A DNA stretch of 64,000 bases. Origin: Nemorincola caseinilytica (GTDB lineage Bacteria; Bacteroidota; Bacteroidia; Chitinophagales; Chitinophagaceae). The notes under the pieces are model-generated. The model saw only the letters and a list, made by a program, of their open reading frames with translations, was not told the DNA's origin and searched no databases. This document shows, piece by piece, positions 1-8,264 of this stretch. A program made the translations under genes and the position numbers. Within the stretch, counting starts at the first letter, position 1; each line of letters opens with the position of its first letter. The stretch is taken from NCBI RefSeq assembly GCF_039540515.1, contig NZ_BAABFA010000019.1, forward strand, positions 186,001 to 250,000, written 5' to 3'.

Positions 1-1
1 G

Positions 2-823
2 CTGGCTTTGGGCAGTATGGTGGCAGCCTGCGGCGGCGATAAGCCGGCAAAGACGACAGGCGGCGATAAGGCGGCAGTGAAAGAAAAGTACGATGCGGGT
101 AATGCCTATATACTGGCGGCAAAGTTCGACAGTGCGGAAATGGCCTATAAGGAGTGCCTGAGCATGGACAGCACCTATTACCTGGCCCATTACCAGCTTT
201 CCAGCCTGTATCAGCTTACAGGCGATATGGGCGGGGCAATGCGTGCCATAAACAGGGCCATAGAACTGAACCCCGAATTTGTGATGGCCTACTACAGCAA
301 GGCAGGCGTAGAGGACCTGCTGGGCAATGAGAAGGAAAGCGCTACGTTCCTGAGCGCGGCACTGCGCCTGAAGCCCGATTTCTATATGGCACGCATGATG
401 AAGGCCCAGAAGGCTGCAGCGGCCGGGAGATATAAAGAGGCCATAACCGACTTTGACGAGGCCATAGGCCAGCGGCCCGATGTGTACCTGGCATATAGCG
501 GGCGCGGTGGCTGCCGGTACAAAGTGGGAGACATAGAGGGCGCCATAAAAGACTATACGAAGGTGATAGAGCTGAACCCGAACCAGATGATGGGCTATGT
601 GAACCGTGCCGCCGCCTATGCGGGCGCCAGGGACTTCAGGGCGGCCATAAACGACATAAACACCGTGGTGGGTGTAGACCCGCTATGGTCGCAGGCATAT
701 ATAATGAGAAGCAGCTACTACTATGTAATGAACAAGAAAGATAGCTGCTGCAATGACCTGCTCATAGCCCAAACGATGAAGAACCCCCAGGCCGAGCAAT
801 ACATGAAACAGTATTGCAAATAG
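2..823 (+). CDS. TPR-repeat lipoprotein (5' end outside the window)
   Basis: The reading frame is already open at the first bases and reads through a hydrophobic stretch into a lipobox (V-A-A-C, Cys about residue 13), so the true start lies upstream and only the beginning of the signal peptide is missing. After the Cys comes a Gly/Asp/Lys-rich linker and then about six tetratricopeptide repeats, with typical ends such as RAIELNPEF and KVIELNPNQ, up to a Cys-pair tail (SCCNDL). It is probably a periplasm- or surface-exposed lipoprotein that scaffolds protein contacts; TPRs do not reveal the partner. A TTG at position 8 is the only start codon near the edge, but it would leave no signal peptide, so I do not accept it. 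Next gene on the same strand starts 114 bases on. Confidence 0.85.
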   Translation: MALGSMVAACGGDKPAKTTGGDKAAVKEKYDAGNAYILAAKFDSAEMAYKECLSMDSTYYLAHYQLSSLYQLTGDMGGAMRAINRAIELNPEFVMAYYSKAGVEDLLGNEKESATFLSAALRLKPDFYMARMMKAQKAAAAGRYKEAITDFDEAIGQRPDVYLAYSGRGGCRYKVGDIEGAIKDYTKVIELNPNQMMGYVNRAAAYAGARDFRAAINDINTVVGVDPLWSQAYIMRSSYYYVMNKKDSCCNDLLIAQTMKNPQAEQYMKQYCK

Positions 824-937
824 GTATACAGGAGGTTCTGTGAAGAGGTTTTATGACCGTTGGTAAATTATTTGTATTCTTTTTGTTAAATATGGAAAAG
901 AATAGTAGTTTTAAGAACACCAAAAATCGACGACCAC

Positions 938-2320
938 ATGAAAAAGATCTTGACACTTATTCCCTCATTACTGCTGCTGGGGGCACTTGGCAGCCGCGCA
1001 CAGACCACCATATATTCACAGGATTTCAATGCCAGTACGGCCACCCCTACAGGGTGGACACTGATGTCGGCCGATAATGGTGGTACTACCTCTACAGCGG
1101 GTAACCAGTGGCTTATAAACAACACATATACGCCCGGTATAGTAGGTACTGCAACGCCCTCACAACCTGCGGGCATCACCGGCGGACCTACAAGTAATTA
1201 TCTGCATATCAACTGCGGGCCAAGCTTTTCAGGTCTTTATGGGCTGAATGCCAACTATAATGCGACAGGCTCAGGCGAGAAATACTTTGCTACTACAGCT
1301 TCGGTGGTCACTACAGGATACACTGCGGTATCTCTGAAGTTCTGGTGGATATGCGCCGGAGGAGCATCAGCAGATGGTAAGATCTACTATCGCACAAGCA
1401 GCTCGGGTACATGGACACTCATAACCACACCTATATCTTCTTATTTCGGTATGGGCTCGGCATGGAATTCACAGACCGTAACAATGGCCGCCTTCGATAA
1501 CCAGGCATACCTGCAGTTCGGCTTCGAGTTCAGGGATGGCAGTGGCGGCAGCGACCCTGCATTCGCGGTAGATGATATAAAGGTAGAAGGTACCGGCGCT
1601 ACCACGCCCGATGCCAGCATGACCGCCAGCAGCACTACTGTGTGCAGCGATAGCTGTGCCACATTTACCAGCACCAGCACAGGTACTGCAAGCATAGACA
1701 GCTTCAAATGGAGCTGCCCCGGCGCTACCATAGCTACACCACTGGTGAGCCCTGCCAGCATATGTTTCCCCGATGCAGGCACATACACTGTGAAGCTGTA
1801 CCTGTATGATGGCGGCATACGCATAGACTCTGCATCTACCACCATGACGGTGAAGCAGTCTCCTGCACCTGTTATCATCAAAACAGGCTCTACACTTTCG
1901 GTTTCGGGTGCATATACATCGTACCAGTGGTATAACGGGCTTACCCCTGTACCGGGCGCTACCAATGCGTCCTATACCTATAGCGCACCGGGTGTGTATG
2001 GTGTGATGGTAGACTCCAACGGCTGTAAGGGTGTAGGCATAAAGAGCACACTGGCTGTGGGCCAGGTGAACGGAAGCGGCAATACCTTCTGGGTAGCGCG
2101 GCAGCAGGGCAATACACTGCCGCTCATCGCAGCATCGCCACTTGATGAGGCGCTGAACGTGGCCGTATATGATGCCACCGGCCGCGCTGTGACTAGCAGC
2201 AGGTGGGAAAAAGGTACTACATCGCTTATAATGAGTGAGATGAACGTGGCTCCCGGCATGTATATAGTGAGGCTGAGCAACGACAATACGTCTATGGTAT
2301 TGCGCTGGCTCAGAGAGTAA
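938..2320 (+). CDS. T9SS-secreted protein with jelly-roll/adhesin and PKD-like domains
   Basis: Residues 1-21 form a Sec signal peptide ending S-R-A-Q. Residues ~22-215 resemble the cleaved-adhesin / choice-of-anchor J fold, with an early YSQDFN strand and GFEFRDGSGGSDPAFAVDDI near its end. Residues ~225-310 look like a PKD domain (TFTSTSTGTASIDSFKWSCP, then DAGTYTVKLYL). The C-terminal ~75 residues are a T9SS type A sorting domain (VAVYDATGR, then APGMYIVRL). It should be exported by Sec, moved across the outer membrane by the type IX system, and anchored or released. No catalytic motif is visible, so adhesion or surface binding is the likely role. A strong terminator follows at once, so it is probably monocistronic at its 3' end. 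Confidence 0.85.
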   Translation: MKKILTLIPSLLLLGALGSRAQTTIYSQDFNASTATPTGWTLMSADNGGTTSTAGNQWLINNTYTPGIVGTATPSQPAGITGGPTSNYLHINCGPSFSGLYGLNANYNATGSGEKYFATTASVVTTGYTAVSLKFWWICAGGASADGKIYYRTSSSGTWTLITTPISSYFGMGSAWNSQTVTMAAFDNQAYLQFGFEFRDGSGGSDPAFAVDDIKVEGTGATTPDASMTASSTTVCSDSCATFTSTSTGTASIDSFKWSCPGATIATPLVSPASICFPDAGTYTVKLYLYDGGIRIDSASTTMTVKQSPAPVIIKTGSTLSVSGAYTSYQWYNGLTPVPGATNASYTYSAPGVYGVMVDSNGCKGVGIKSTLAVGQVNGSGNTFWVARQQGNTLPLIAASPLDEALNVAVYDATGRAVTSSRWEKGTTSLIMSEMNVAPGMYIVRLSNDNTSMVLRWLRE

Positions 2321-2329
2321 GAGTTTTTT

Positions 2330-2368
2330 CTTGCAGCGGCAGGCCGGTCCTGCCGCTGCAAGTTTTTT
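2330..2368 (+). terminator. Rho-independent terminator of the T9SS protein gene
   Basis: A perfect 14-bp stem (2330-2343 with 2349-2362) with a 5-base loop is followed by six T residues (2363-2368), 9 bases after the stop codon of the upstream gene. Confidence 0.93.
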
Positions 2369-2485
2369 ACCAAATAAGACCGTCGCGATAAGCATCGCTG
2401 ATCATGCATTGAGGTCTGGCCACATACGGAACAACGTGGCCAAAGAACATCCCGAGTATTTTCAGGAAATGATATCCCCGGGCCA

Positions 2486-4042
2486 TTAGCCCTTGTACTC
2501 TCCCCATACACCACGCAGGGTATCGGCTATCTCGCCCAGCGTACACAGGTTCTCTACCGCAGTTATCACATGTGGCATCAGGTTCTCGGTGGTCTGTGCC
2601 TTCTCGCGTATGGCATCCAGGCTGGCCTGTGCTGCGGCATTATCTCGCTCGGCACGCAGCTTGCGCAGCTTTTCCGTCTGCACGGTGCGTATAGAGTCAT
2701 CTATCTTCAGCAGCGGTGGCTCGCTCAGCTCTGCCGATGTGAACTTGTTCACGCCTACTATCACCTTGCTGCCATCTTCTATGGCCTTGTTATATGCATA
2801 TGCCGACCGCGCTATCTCGTCCTGCATAAAGTTCTGCTCTATGGCCTTCACCGATCCGCCCAGGGCATCTATCTTTTCTATCAGCTTCCAGGCAGCGGCT
2901 TCTATTTCGTTGGTAAGGCTTTCTACATAGTACGATCCCGCCAGTGGATCTACCGTATCGGTAGCGCCGCTCTCAAAAGCCAGTATCTGCTGTGTGCGCA
3001 GTGCTATAGATGCCGCCTCTTCCGTAGGCAGGGATAGGGCCTCGTCATAGCCGTTCGTATGCAGCGACTGTGTACCACCCAGCACCGCCGACAGCCCCTG
3101 CAGCGCCACGCGTATCACATTGTTCTTGGGCTGCTGTGCGGTAAGCGTGCTGCCGCCCGTCTGTGTATGGAAACGCAGCATCTGCGCACGCGGGTCGGTA
3201 GCACCCAGCTCTTTGGTCATATGGGCCCACATGCGCCGCGCCGCCCTGAATTTGGCCACCTCTTCAAATATGTTGTTGTGCGCATTGAAGAAGAACGACA
3301 GGCGCTGTGCGAACACATTTATATCCAGCCCCTTCTCTATAGCCGCCTTCAGGTATGCCTTCCCGTTCGATAGGGTAAAGGCCAGTTCCTGCACAGCATT
3401 AGAGCCTGCCTCGCGTATGTGGTAGCCCGATATGGATATAGTGTTCCACTTAGGCACTTCCTTGCTGCAATACTCGAATATATCGGTAATGATGCGCATA
3501 GATGGCGCAGGCGGATATATGTAGGTACCGCGTGCAGCGTACTCCTTCAGTATGTCGTTCTGTATCGTGCCCGATATCTTGCGTATATCTGCTCCCTGCT
3601 TTTTAGCAAGGGCTATGTAAAGCGCCAGCAGTATGAAACCACTGGCATTGATGGTCATGGATGTAGTGATGTCGGACAGCTTTATGCCATCGAACAGCTC
3701 TTCCATATCGCGCAGCGAATCTATGGCCACACCTACTTTACCTACTTCGCCCTCTGCCATGGCATGGTCGGAGTCGTAGCCTATCTGCGTAGGCAGGTCG
3801 AAGGCCACCGACAGGCCGCTCACACCCTGGCTCAGCAGGAAGTGGTAGCGCCTGTTAGATTCCTGCGCCGTACTGAAACCCGCATACTGCCTCATGGTCC
3901 ACAGCCTGTCGCGGTACATGGCCGCGTGTACACCCCGGGTGAAGGGAAACTGCCCGGGCAGCTCGTCCATCTTTACAGGTTCGCAATAGAGTTCCTTTAT
4001 AACTATGCCGGAGTCGGTCTTTACCACTTTTTTGTTTTCCAT
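2486..4042 (-). CDS. Methylmalonyl-CoA mutase family, large (substrate-binding) subunit without B12 domain
   Basis: The 518-residue product is the TIM-barrel catalytic part of an acyl-CoA mutase: early FPFTRGVHAAMYRDRLWTMR, GVSGLSVAFDLPTQIGYDSD, then TGGSTLTAQQP, and HTNGYDEALSLPTEEAA. These are family hallmarks of methylmalonyl-CoA mutase and relatives, which interconvert methylmalonyl-CoA and succinyl-CoA through a radical mechanism. The protein ends at about residue 518 without the cobalamin-binding DxHxxG domain present in full-length MutB (~700 residues). It therefore needs a separate B12-binding small subunit, which is not in this window. Substrate could also be 2-hydroxyisobutyryl- or isobutyryl-CoA, as in split mutases of that family. 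It is convergent with the gene to its left and divergent from the Cys-rich gene to its right. Confidence 0.9.
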   Translation of the reverse strand: MENKKVVKTDSGIVIKELYCEPVKMDELPGQFPFTRGVHAAMYRDRLWTMRQYAGFSTAQESNRRYHFLLSQGVSGLSVAFDLPTQIGYDSDHAMAEGEVGKVGVAIDSLRDMEELFDGIKLSDITTSMTINASGFILLALYIALAKKQGADIRKISGTIQNDILKEYAARGTYIYPPAPSMRIITDIFEYCSKEVPKWNTISISGYHIREAGSNAVQELAFTLSNGKAYLKAAIEKGLDINVFAQRLSFFFNAHNNIFEEVAKFRAARRMWAHMTKELGATDPRAQMLRFHTQTGGSTLTAQQPKNNVIRVALQGLSAVLGGTQSLHTNGYDEALSLPTEEAASIALRTQQILAFESGATDTVDPLAGSYYVESLTNEIEAAAWKLIEKIDALGGSVKAIEQNFMQDEIARSAYAYNKAIEDGSKVIVGVNKFTSAELSEPPLLKIDDSIRTVQTEKLRKLRAERDNAAAQASLDAIREKAQTTENLMPHVITAVENLCTLGEIADTLRGVWGEYKG

Positions 4043-4168
4043 CTTGTGCAGTTGCGGCTTTGCGGCCGGGGCGGAAAATTACACAATGCCTGTCATATTA
4101 GCCCCATACGCCCCGCATGCCCCTGCCGCAATTGAATTTTTAGTAATTTTATATAAAGATCCTATACT

Positions 4169-5266
4169 ATGCGCCGCACTATACTTTCATCAGTTCTATT
4201 ACTGCTGTCGGTCACCTGCCTGGCACAGCAGCACAAGGCCCAGCCCGGCAGCGCTACTGCCCTGCCAGCCGAAAGGCATACTATAAATTCTACATCCGCT
4301 ACGCAGAACACAGAAACACTGCTGCATACCACAGCAAAGCCCACACCTGCCATAAGCGACAGGTACGAGCGCCTGGCCATGCTGGGCAATGGCAATAATG
4401 CGAATTCAGAGCTCCACCCCATGCACCCGGGGAATGGGCCCGGCGGCACCACCATGTATATACAGGACAACGGCCTGCGCGAGGCACGCTATACCAGCAT
4501 GGTGCGGCCGCCCTCCCGCAATGCCTTCATAGATGCGGGCGCAGGCACCGTAGAGGCCCGGTTCGATAATTCGTTCAGGCGGTTCTTCTACTACTGTTCC
4601 TCAGAGTATGGCCGCAGAAAGTGCGACGATACCCTCTTTCGCAAGATCGCCAATGCTAATTGCCCGCATCCTGCATATCCGGGCTCGGTACATGGGTGGT
4701 CACTGGCATGTGGCTGTGCATGGTCGCAGTGCCTGTACACATATCCCTTCTGTCCCGCACATATGGTAAGCGATATGGCCCTGGCATCAGACAATACTAC
4801 GCGCACCAGCAATTCATCCCAGTACTTCTCGTTCGACGGGCGCATCGTATACGGTACCGATACCCTGTATGGCATCATCACCATCACGCATAGCGATGTA
4901 TCTGTAGAGCACGCCCATATAAAGAACACGCGCAGCACCCGTTACGCCCTTACCGATACACAGCTACACGCCATAACGGTATACAAGAGCCATAAGGAGC
5001 TGCACATGGTACGCCTCTGTGCCACCGACAAGCACCTGAGCCGACTGGTACACGCAGGCCGCCTTACCCTCTACGACCGCAGTTACGACTTTCTTACAGC
5101 AGGTAATGTTCGCAAACGTATTACCGTGATCACACCCGCCGGTATGGCTACCATAAACAATACCGAAGAACTGGCCGCAGCCATCAATGAACGATATGCC
5201 CTGAGACTGGCTGCCGGCGAGCTATCCCGCAAGGAGCTGATCACCCTCCTCAACAGGCTCGATTAG
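4169..5266 (+). CDS. Secreted Cys-rich protein of unknown function
   Basis: I do not recognise a family. The first ~20 residues form a signal peptide ending C-L-A-Q. Residues ~20-140 are low-complexity, polar and probably disordered. Residues ~140-205 are rich in Cys, with about eight in a short span (YYCSSEYGRRKC, ANCPHP, LACGCAWSQC, PFCPAH), suggesting disulfides or a bound metal after export. The remaining ~150 residues look like a mixed alpha/beta domain ending in a Leu-rich helix. There is no T9SS domain. The gene stands alone: divergent from the mutase gene, convergent with the DUF1579 gene, with a shared hairpin downstream. Confidence 0.7.
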   Translation: MRRTILSSVLLLLSVTCLAQQHKAQPGSATALPAERHTINSTSATQNTETLLHTTAKPTPAISDRYERLAMLGNGNNANSELHPMHPGNGPGGTTMYIQDNGLREARYTSMVRPPSRNAFIDAGAGTVEARFDNSFRRFFYYCSSEYGRRKCDDTLFRKIANANCPHPAYPGSVHGWSLACGCAWSQCLYTYPFCPAHMVSDMALASDNTTRTSNSSQYFSFDGRIVYGTDTLYGIITITHSDVSVEHAHIKNTRSTRYALTDTQLHAITVYKSHKELHMVRLCATDKHLSRLVHAGRLTLYDRSYDFLTAGNVRKRITVITPAGMATINNTEELAAAINERYALRLAAGELSRKELITLLNRLD

Positions 5267-5283
5267 GATAATGCTACGGTACA

Positions 5284-5320
5284 AAAAACACGAAAGCCGG
5301 CCACAGGGCCGGCTTTCGTT
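5284..5320. terminator. Terminator between convergent genes
   Basis: A perfect 12-bp stem (5291-5302 with 5307-5318) with a 4-base loop lies between the stop codons of two convergent genes. Its T-run is on the minus strand (plus-strand A-run 5283-5288), so it best terminates the minus-strand DUF1579 gene, but the stem may stop both. Confidence 0.88.
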
Positions 5321-5336
5321 ATCGTAAGATATCCGT

Positions 5337-5987
5337 TTACTTCTTTGTATACTTTATCTCCATGTTCTTGAACTCCTTGCCACCCTGTGGCGTGCTGTAC
5401 ATTTCCATGGTCATGTGCTTCGCATCGGTATGTGTCACTACTTCTCTCATAGCGCATTCTGTGTTGTTCGATGGGTCTACACCTTTCCCTTTCATTTCCA
5501 GTTTTTTTGTAGCAGCATCGTAGGTGCCTTCCATTGCCATCATACCTGTGCCCATGTTGTCTACCCATGTGCTCATGAATACTTTCTTCGAGTTGTCGTA
5601 GCCCGATAAGCTCATCCCCTCGAACGGCATACCGCCCATATCGCCCTTGAACATGCACTGCTGATAGCGTCCGCCCATTATCATTTTGTACTGGGCCTCG
5701 CCCTTGCTGGTCTGTGCGGGTGCACCCTCTGCCATCCACGATGTTATTTCGGCCGTCCAGTTGCCCTCTTCTTCTGCCATCATCTTGTGCATATCTCCCG
5801 GCGTGGCATAGGCCATCCAGTTCTGCATAGCAGTAGCAGAGTCTACAGGTGCAGGTGCTGCTGGCGCCTCAGCTACAGTGGCCGGCGCTTCGGCGGTGGC
5901 AGGTGCTTCTTTCTCAGGAGCATTGCCGCAAGATGCCATCATCAGTGATGCAGCGGCCAATGAAAGGTAGATAGATGTCTTTTTCAT
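5337..5987 (-). CDS. DUF1579-family lipoprotein
   Basis: The signal peptide ends in a lipobox (M-A-S-C at ~20), followed by an Ala/Pro/Glu-rich linker (residues 22-50). From ~55 the sequence follows DUF1579: EEGNWTAEITSWM, then YKMIMGGRYQQ, MPFEGMSLSGYDNSKKVF, and a C-terminal strand ending EIKYTKK. DUF1579 proteins are small beta-barrels of lipocalin-like shape with unknown ligand. Here it would sit in the periplasm or outer membrane. A terminator lies directly downstream. Confidence 0.88.
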   Translation of the reverse strand: MKKTSIYLSLAAASLMMASCGNAPEKEAPATAEAPATVAEAPAAPAPVDSATAMQNWMAYATPGDMHKMMAEEEGNWTAEITSWMAEGAPAQTSKGEAQYKMIMGGRYQQCMFKGDMGGMPFEGMSLSGYDNSKKVFMSTWVDNMGTGMMAMEGTYDAATKKLEMKGKGVDPSNNTECAMREVVTHTDAKHMTMEMYSTPQGGKEFKNMEIKYTKK

Positions 5988-6082
5988 GATAATTGATCTT
6001 TTGCTAAAAGTAATAAAATTATATGAAAAAAGAAATATCCGTACCCGGGCATTATTTTCCCGTTAAGGCATGGATATGACCA

Positions 6083-6553
6083 TCAGGGCAGGGAATACTG
6101 CACCGTCCAGCCTATCTTTTCCATGTCCTGGTAATTCAGCTTGTAGAGCTTAGAGTATATATTGTGTGTCTTTACAGTGTCCCAAGACATGGTATCTACG
6201 GCCGCAGAATCTATAAAAAAGATGAACATACCCTTCAGCGGATCGCCGGGGTCGAAGTAGTCGCCTATGCAGCGGTACGGCTCATATATGAGCTCTCTTT
6301 TTTCGGTATAGCTAGGCAGGGCAAAATAAGTGGAATCGCCATGCTGCTGCCTGCCCACATTTCGCGGGTTCTCCCCGAATAATTTCGACATCTCCTTCCA
6401 GTCAAAGCTGTCGGACACCTGGGCAAAACGGCAATACACCGCTCTCTCTGTTCGGTTCACCACCGTTATGGCGGCCACATTGCATTTATCGCGGCGCCTG
6501 CAGGCCGCTATAGCCAGCAGTATACAACCTATGAGCAATATCCTGTGTACCAT
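6083..6553 (-). CDS. Small Bacteroidetes lipoprotein, function unknown
   Basis: The 156-residue product has a signal peptide with lipobox (I-A-A-C, Cys18). The C-terminal half has the recurrent pattern of a small Bacteroidetes lipoprotein family: a strand (KGMFIFFIDSAAV), then SWDTVKTHNI, then KLNYQDMEKIGWTVQY at the very end. No enzymatic motif is visible and the role is unknown. It lies 48 bases after the next minus-strand gene (6602-7279), so the two may be co-transcribed. Confidence 0.75.
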   Translation of the reverse strand: MVHRILLIGCILLAIAACRRRDKCNVAAITVVNRTERAVYCRFAQVSDSFDWKEMSKLFGENPRNVGRQQHGDSTYFALPSYTEKRELIYEPYRCIGDYFDPGDPLKGMFIFFIDSAAVDTMSWDTVKTHNIYSKLYKLNYQDMEKIGWTVQYSLP

Positions 6554-6601
6554 TGTTGTTTTGCGGTGGTAAATATACCGAAAGATGCGGGCGCACTCTG
6601 C

Positions 6602-7279
6602 TTATTTCACTTTTATCCTCAGTTCGGGCAGGATGCGGGTGGCACACTCGGGGCATATGGCCTTGATATCGGTAAAAATTATCTCTGAATTGTCGGGCGC
6701 CTCGCTTATGGCTTTCACTACGGCATTGGTAAGGAAGAAGGTCTTCACATTGTAATTGACAGGACCTTTGGCCGTAGAATCTTTAAAGGTGTAAGAGCTT
6801 ACCGTGTACGGATAGCTGTACAACGAATTGGGGAATACCACCCGCAGCTTCGTTTGCCGTACTATGGTGCTCTTGGCCGCCTCTTTCACATCGTTCATGG
6901 TGCCTATGCGCGCCACGGGGCGGGGTATGCTGTCCGACTCGAAGTAAAGGGTCTTTATCACCTTCGATGTGCGGGCGTTCAGTATGGCCAGGCGCATGTG
7001 CTTTTCCTTGCCCAGGTAGGGCATGGCCAGTACCGTCATAGTATCGCCCACTATCTCGGGGTCGCCTATGCGCAGGGTCTTGTCCAGGCTTTTCAGCTTG
7101 TATTCGGTGGGCTTCATGCGTTTGTTATATACCTGTATGGCATTGTTTCCCGAGCGAAAGAGCAGCAGCGTATCTCTGCGCGCGCACCATTTGTTCCATA
7201 CATAGAAGCTGTCGGTCTGCGCATGGGCGGCAGCGCATAGCATCAGCAACAGTGGGAGGAGGAAAGGTATACGTCTCAT
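6602..7279 (-). CDS. Secreted protein with a GldM C-terminal-like domain
   Basis: I start at the Met at 7279, because it begins a clear signal peptide (RRIPFLL... ending A-H-A-Q); the open frame extends 18 codons further with no signal-like sequence. The mature protein has repeated beta-strand units with NNAIQVYNKRM near the start and ends with FTDIKAICPECATRILP followed by basic strand residues. That resembles the end of GldM, the periplasmic shaft of the type IX secretion and gliding machine. Unlike GldM it lacks the N-terminal transmembrane and coiled-coil part and is only 225 residues. The CPEC pair near the end is unusual. It may be a periplasmic protein using the same fold; a direct T9SS role is not shown. 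Confidence 0.6.
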   Translation of the reverse strand: MRRIPFLLPLLLMLCAAAHAQTDSFYVWNKWCARRDTLLLFRSGNNAIQVYNKRMKPTEYKLKSLDKTLRIGDPEIVGDTMTVLAMPYLGKEKHMRLAILNARTSKVIKTLYFESDSIPRPVARIGTMNDVKEAAKSTIVRQTKLRVVFPNSLYSYPYTVSSYTFKDSTAKGPVNYNVKTFFLTNAVVKAISEAPDNSEIIFTDIKAICPECATRILPELRIKVK

Positions 7280-7338
7280 TCCGGCGAATATAGCAAAATA
7301 ACATCGAGGGCATCCGTTAATATTCACATACACCTCTG

Positions 7339-7383
7339 AACAACAAGGCCCTCCGGCGCAGGGTATACCTGTACCGGAGGGCC
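7339..7383 (-). terminator. Terminator of the small DUF5679-like gene
   Basis: A perfect 10-bp stem (7347-7356 with 7374-7383) lies downstream of the minus-strand gene ending at 7408. On that strand it is followed by a T-rich stretch (TTGTTGTT, plus-strand 7339-7346). Confidence 0.75.
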
Positions 7384-7407
7384 GTAGAATATCTGTATGA
7401 GCGCTGC

Positions 7408-7614
7408 TTAGAAGCCTTTTGTGGCCACGCCGTCCTTTATGGCCTGCAGGGCTTTTGCCTCATTCATTATAGCTGCCATCTTGTTGCCCTTGCCATCGTG
7501 GCCTGCGGCCATATAGCCACCTTTTGCAGTGCGTGTGATAACGGCATCCTGCATAGGCACGTTCTTTTCTTTTGTCTTCAGGCAATATGCTTTGATCATT
7601 TTTGAAGTATCCAT
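7408..7614 (-). CDS. Small DUF5679-like protein with a degenerate zinc ribbon
   Basis: The 68-residue product follows the DUF5679 pattern (a small zinc-ribbon family starting K-A-Y-C-x-x-C): here KAYCLKTKEKN at residues 8-18, and a later region where the family has CPxCG reads AGHDGKGNKM. Three of the four expected metal-binding Cys are therefore missing, so it probably no longer binds zinc. The C-terminus is helical and Ala/Lys-rich. Function is unknown. It has its own terminator, and upstream on its strand there is a TACATTTA sequence resembling the -7 promoter element. Confidence 0.65.
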   Translation of the reverse strand: MDTSKMIKAYCLKTKEKNVPMQDAVITRTAKGGYMAAGHDGKGNKMAAIMNEAKALQAIKDGVATKGF

Positions 7615-7855
7615 GTTATGTTGTTTTTAGTGTGTGAATAATAAATGTATGCATTGGCCTTCAAAGCAACATTTAAACATATTGCTGTGACAGCTTAACA
7701 AATATATAAAAATAGATCTGGAATAAACATGTGGCTGCAAAAAATTAAGAACGCGCTCCACATACATGCCATGCAGCAAGCTACGCTACATGGTATAAAA
7801 AGATACCTGCATGGCCATTGGCCATCCTTTAAAAAGTAAGAATAAGTAAGGGAGA
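7615..7855. other. Intergenic region, about 240 bases
   Basis: AT-rich, with no ORF that looks coding. It holds the upstream region of the DUF5679-like gene and the downstream end of the 2TM gene. There is a short perfect inverted repeat, ATGGCCA/TGGCCAT with a 1-base spacer (7811-7825), of unknown meaning. Confidence 0.5.
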
Positions 7856-8104
7856 TTATTTTTTACCCTGCTGCTGGCGGTATACGTCGTAGCCGTGATC
7901 TTCTATGCTGGCATACACTATACACCAGTGACCCAGCAGGCACAGCGCCCATGCAGCTATGGTCCATGCGTGCCATGGATAGGCCCAGCCTTTAACGCCC
8001 TTATCATAGAACATACATGACAGAATGGTAACAATGACGAACACGACAGTATGGATCATGAACATCGACTTTTGTGATCCTGTAGGTTTTATTTTTTTAG
8101 GCAT
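7856..8104 (-). CDS. 2TM-type small membrane protein
   Basis: The 82-residue product has a basic N-terminus, two transmembrane helices (about residues 16-32 and 47-65) and a basic C-terminus (YRQQQGKK). It resembles 2TM-domain proteins of Bacteroidetes, whose role is unknown and which sometimes accompany LytTR or histidine kinase genes; none is nearby. It is divergent from the DUF6600 gene. Confidence 0.75.
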   Translation of the reverse strand: MPKKIKPTGSQKSMFMIHTVVFVIVTILSCMFYDKGVKGWAYPWHAWTIAAWALCLLGHWCIVYASIEDHGYDVYRQQQGKK

Positions 8105-8264
8105 TAGTTACTGTTTTTTGGTATTGAGTGCCACAAAGATATACGGCCGGTACGATAAATTCAAAAAAAACGGCAGGTCGCCGCGCATTTTTTTACCCAC
8201 ATATCCGGCCGTTGCCTGTCTTGCTATATTAGCTGTATATTTACACTCCCCATCTCTGGCACTT

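Noticed and set aside
1469..2395. Minus-strand frame of 308 codons opposite the T9SS protein
   Set aside because: Cys/His/Ala-rich nonsense-like sequence crossing a terminator; opposite frame is clearly coding.
8025..8264. N-terminal extension of the DUF6600 frame
   Set aside because: Overlaps the divergent 2TM gene and lacks leader features; the signal peptide begins at 8265 or 8295.
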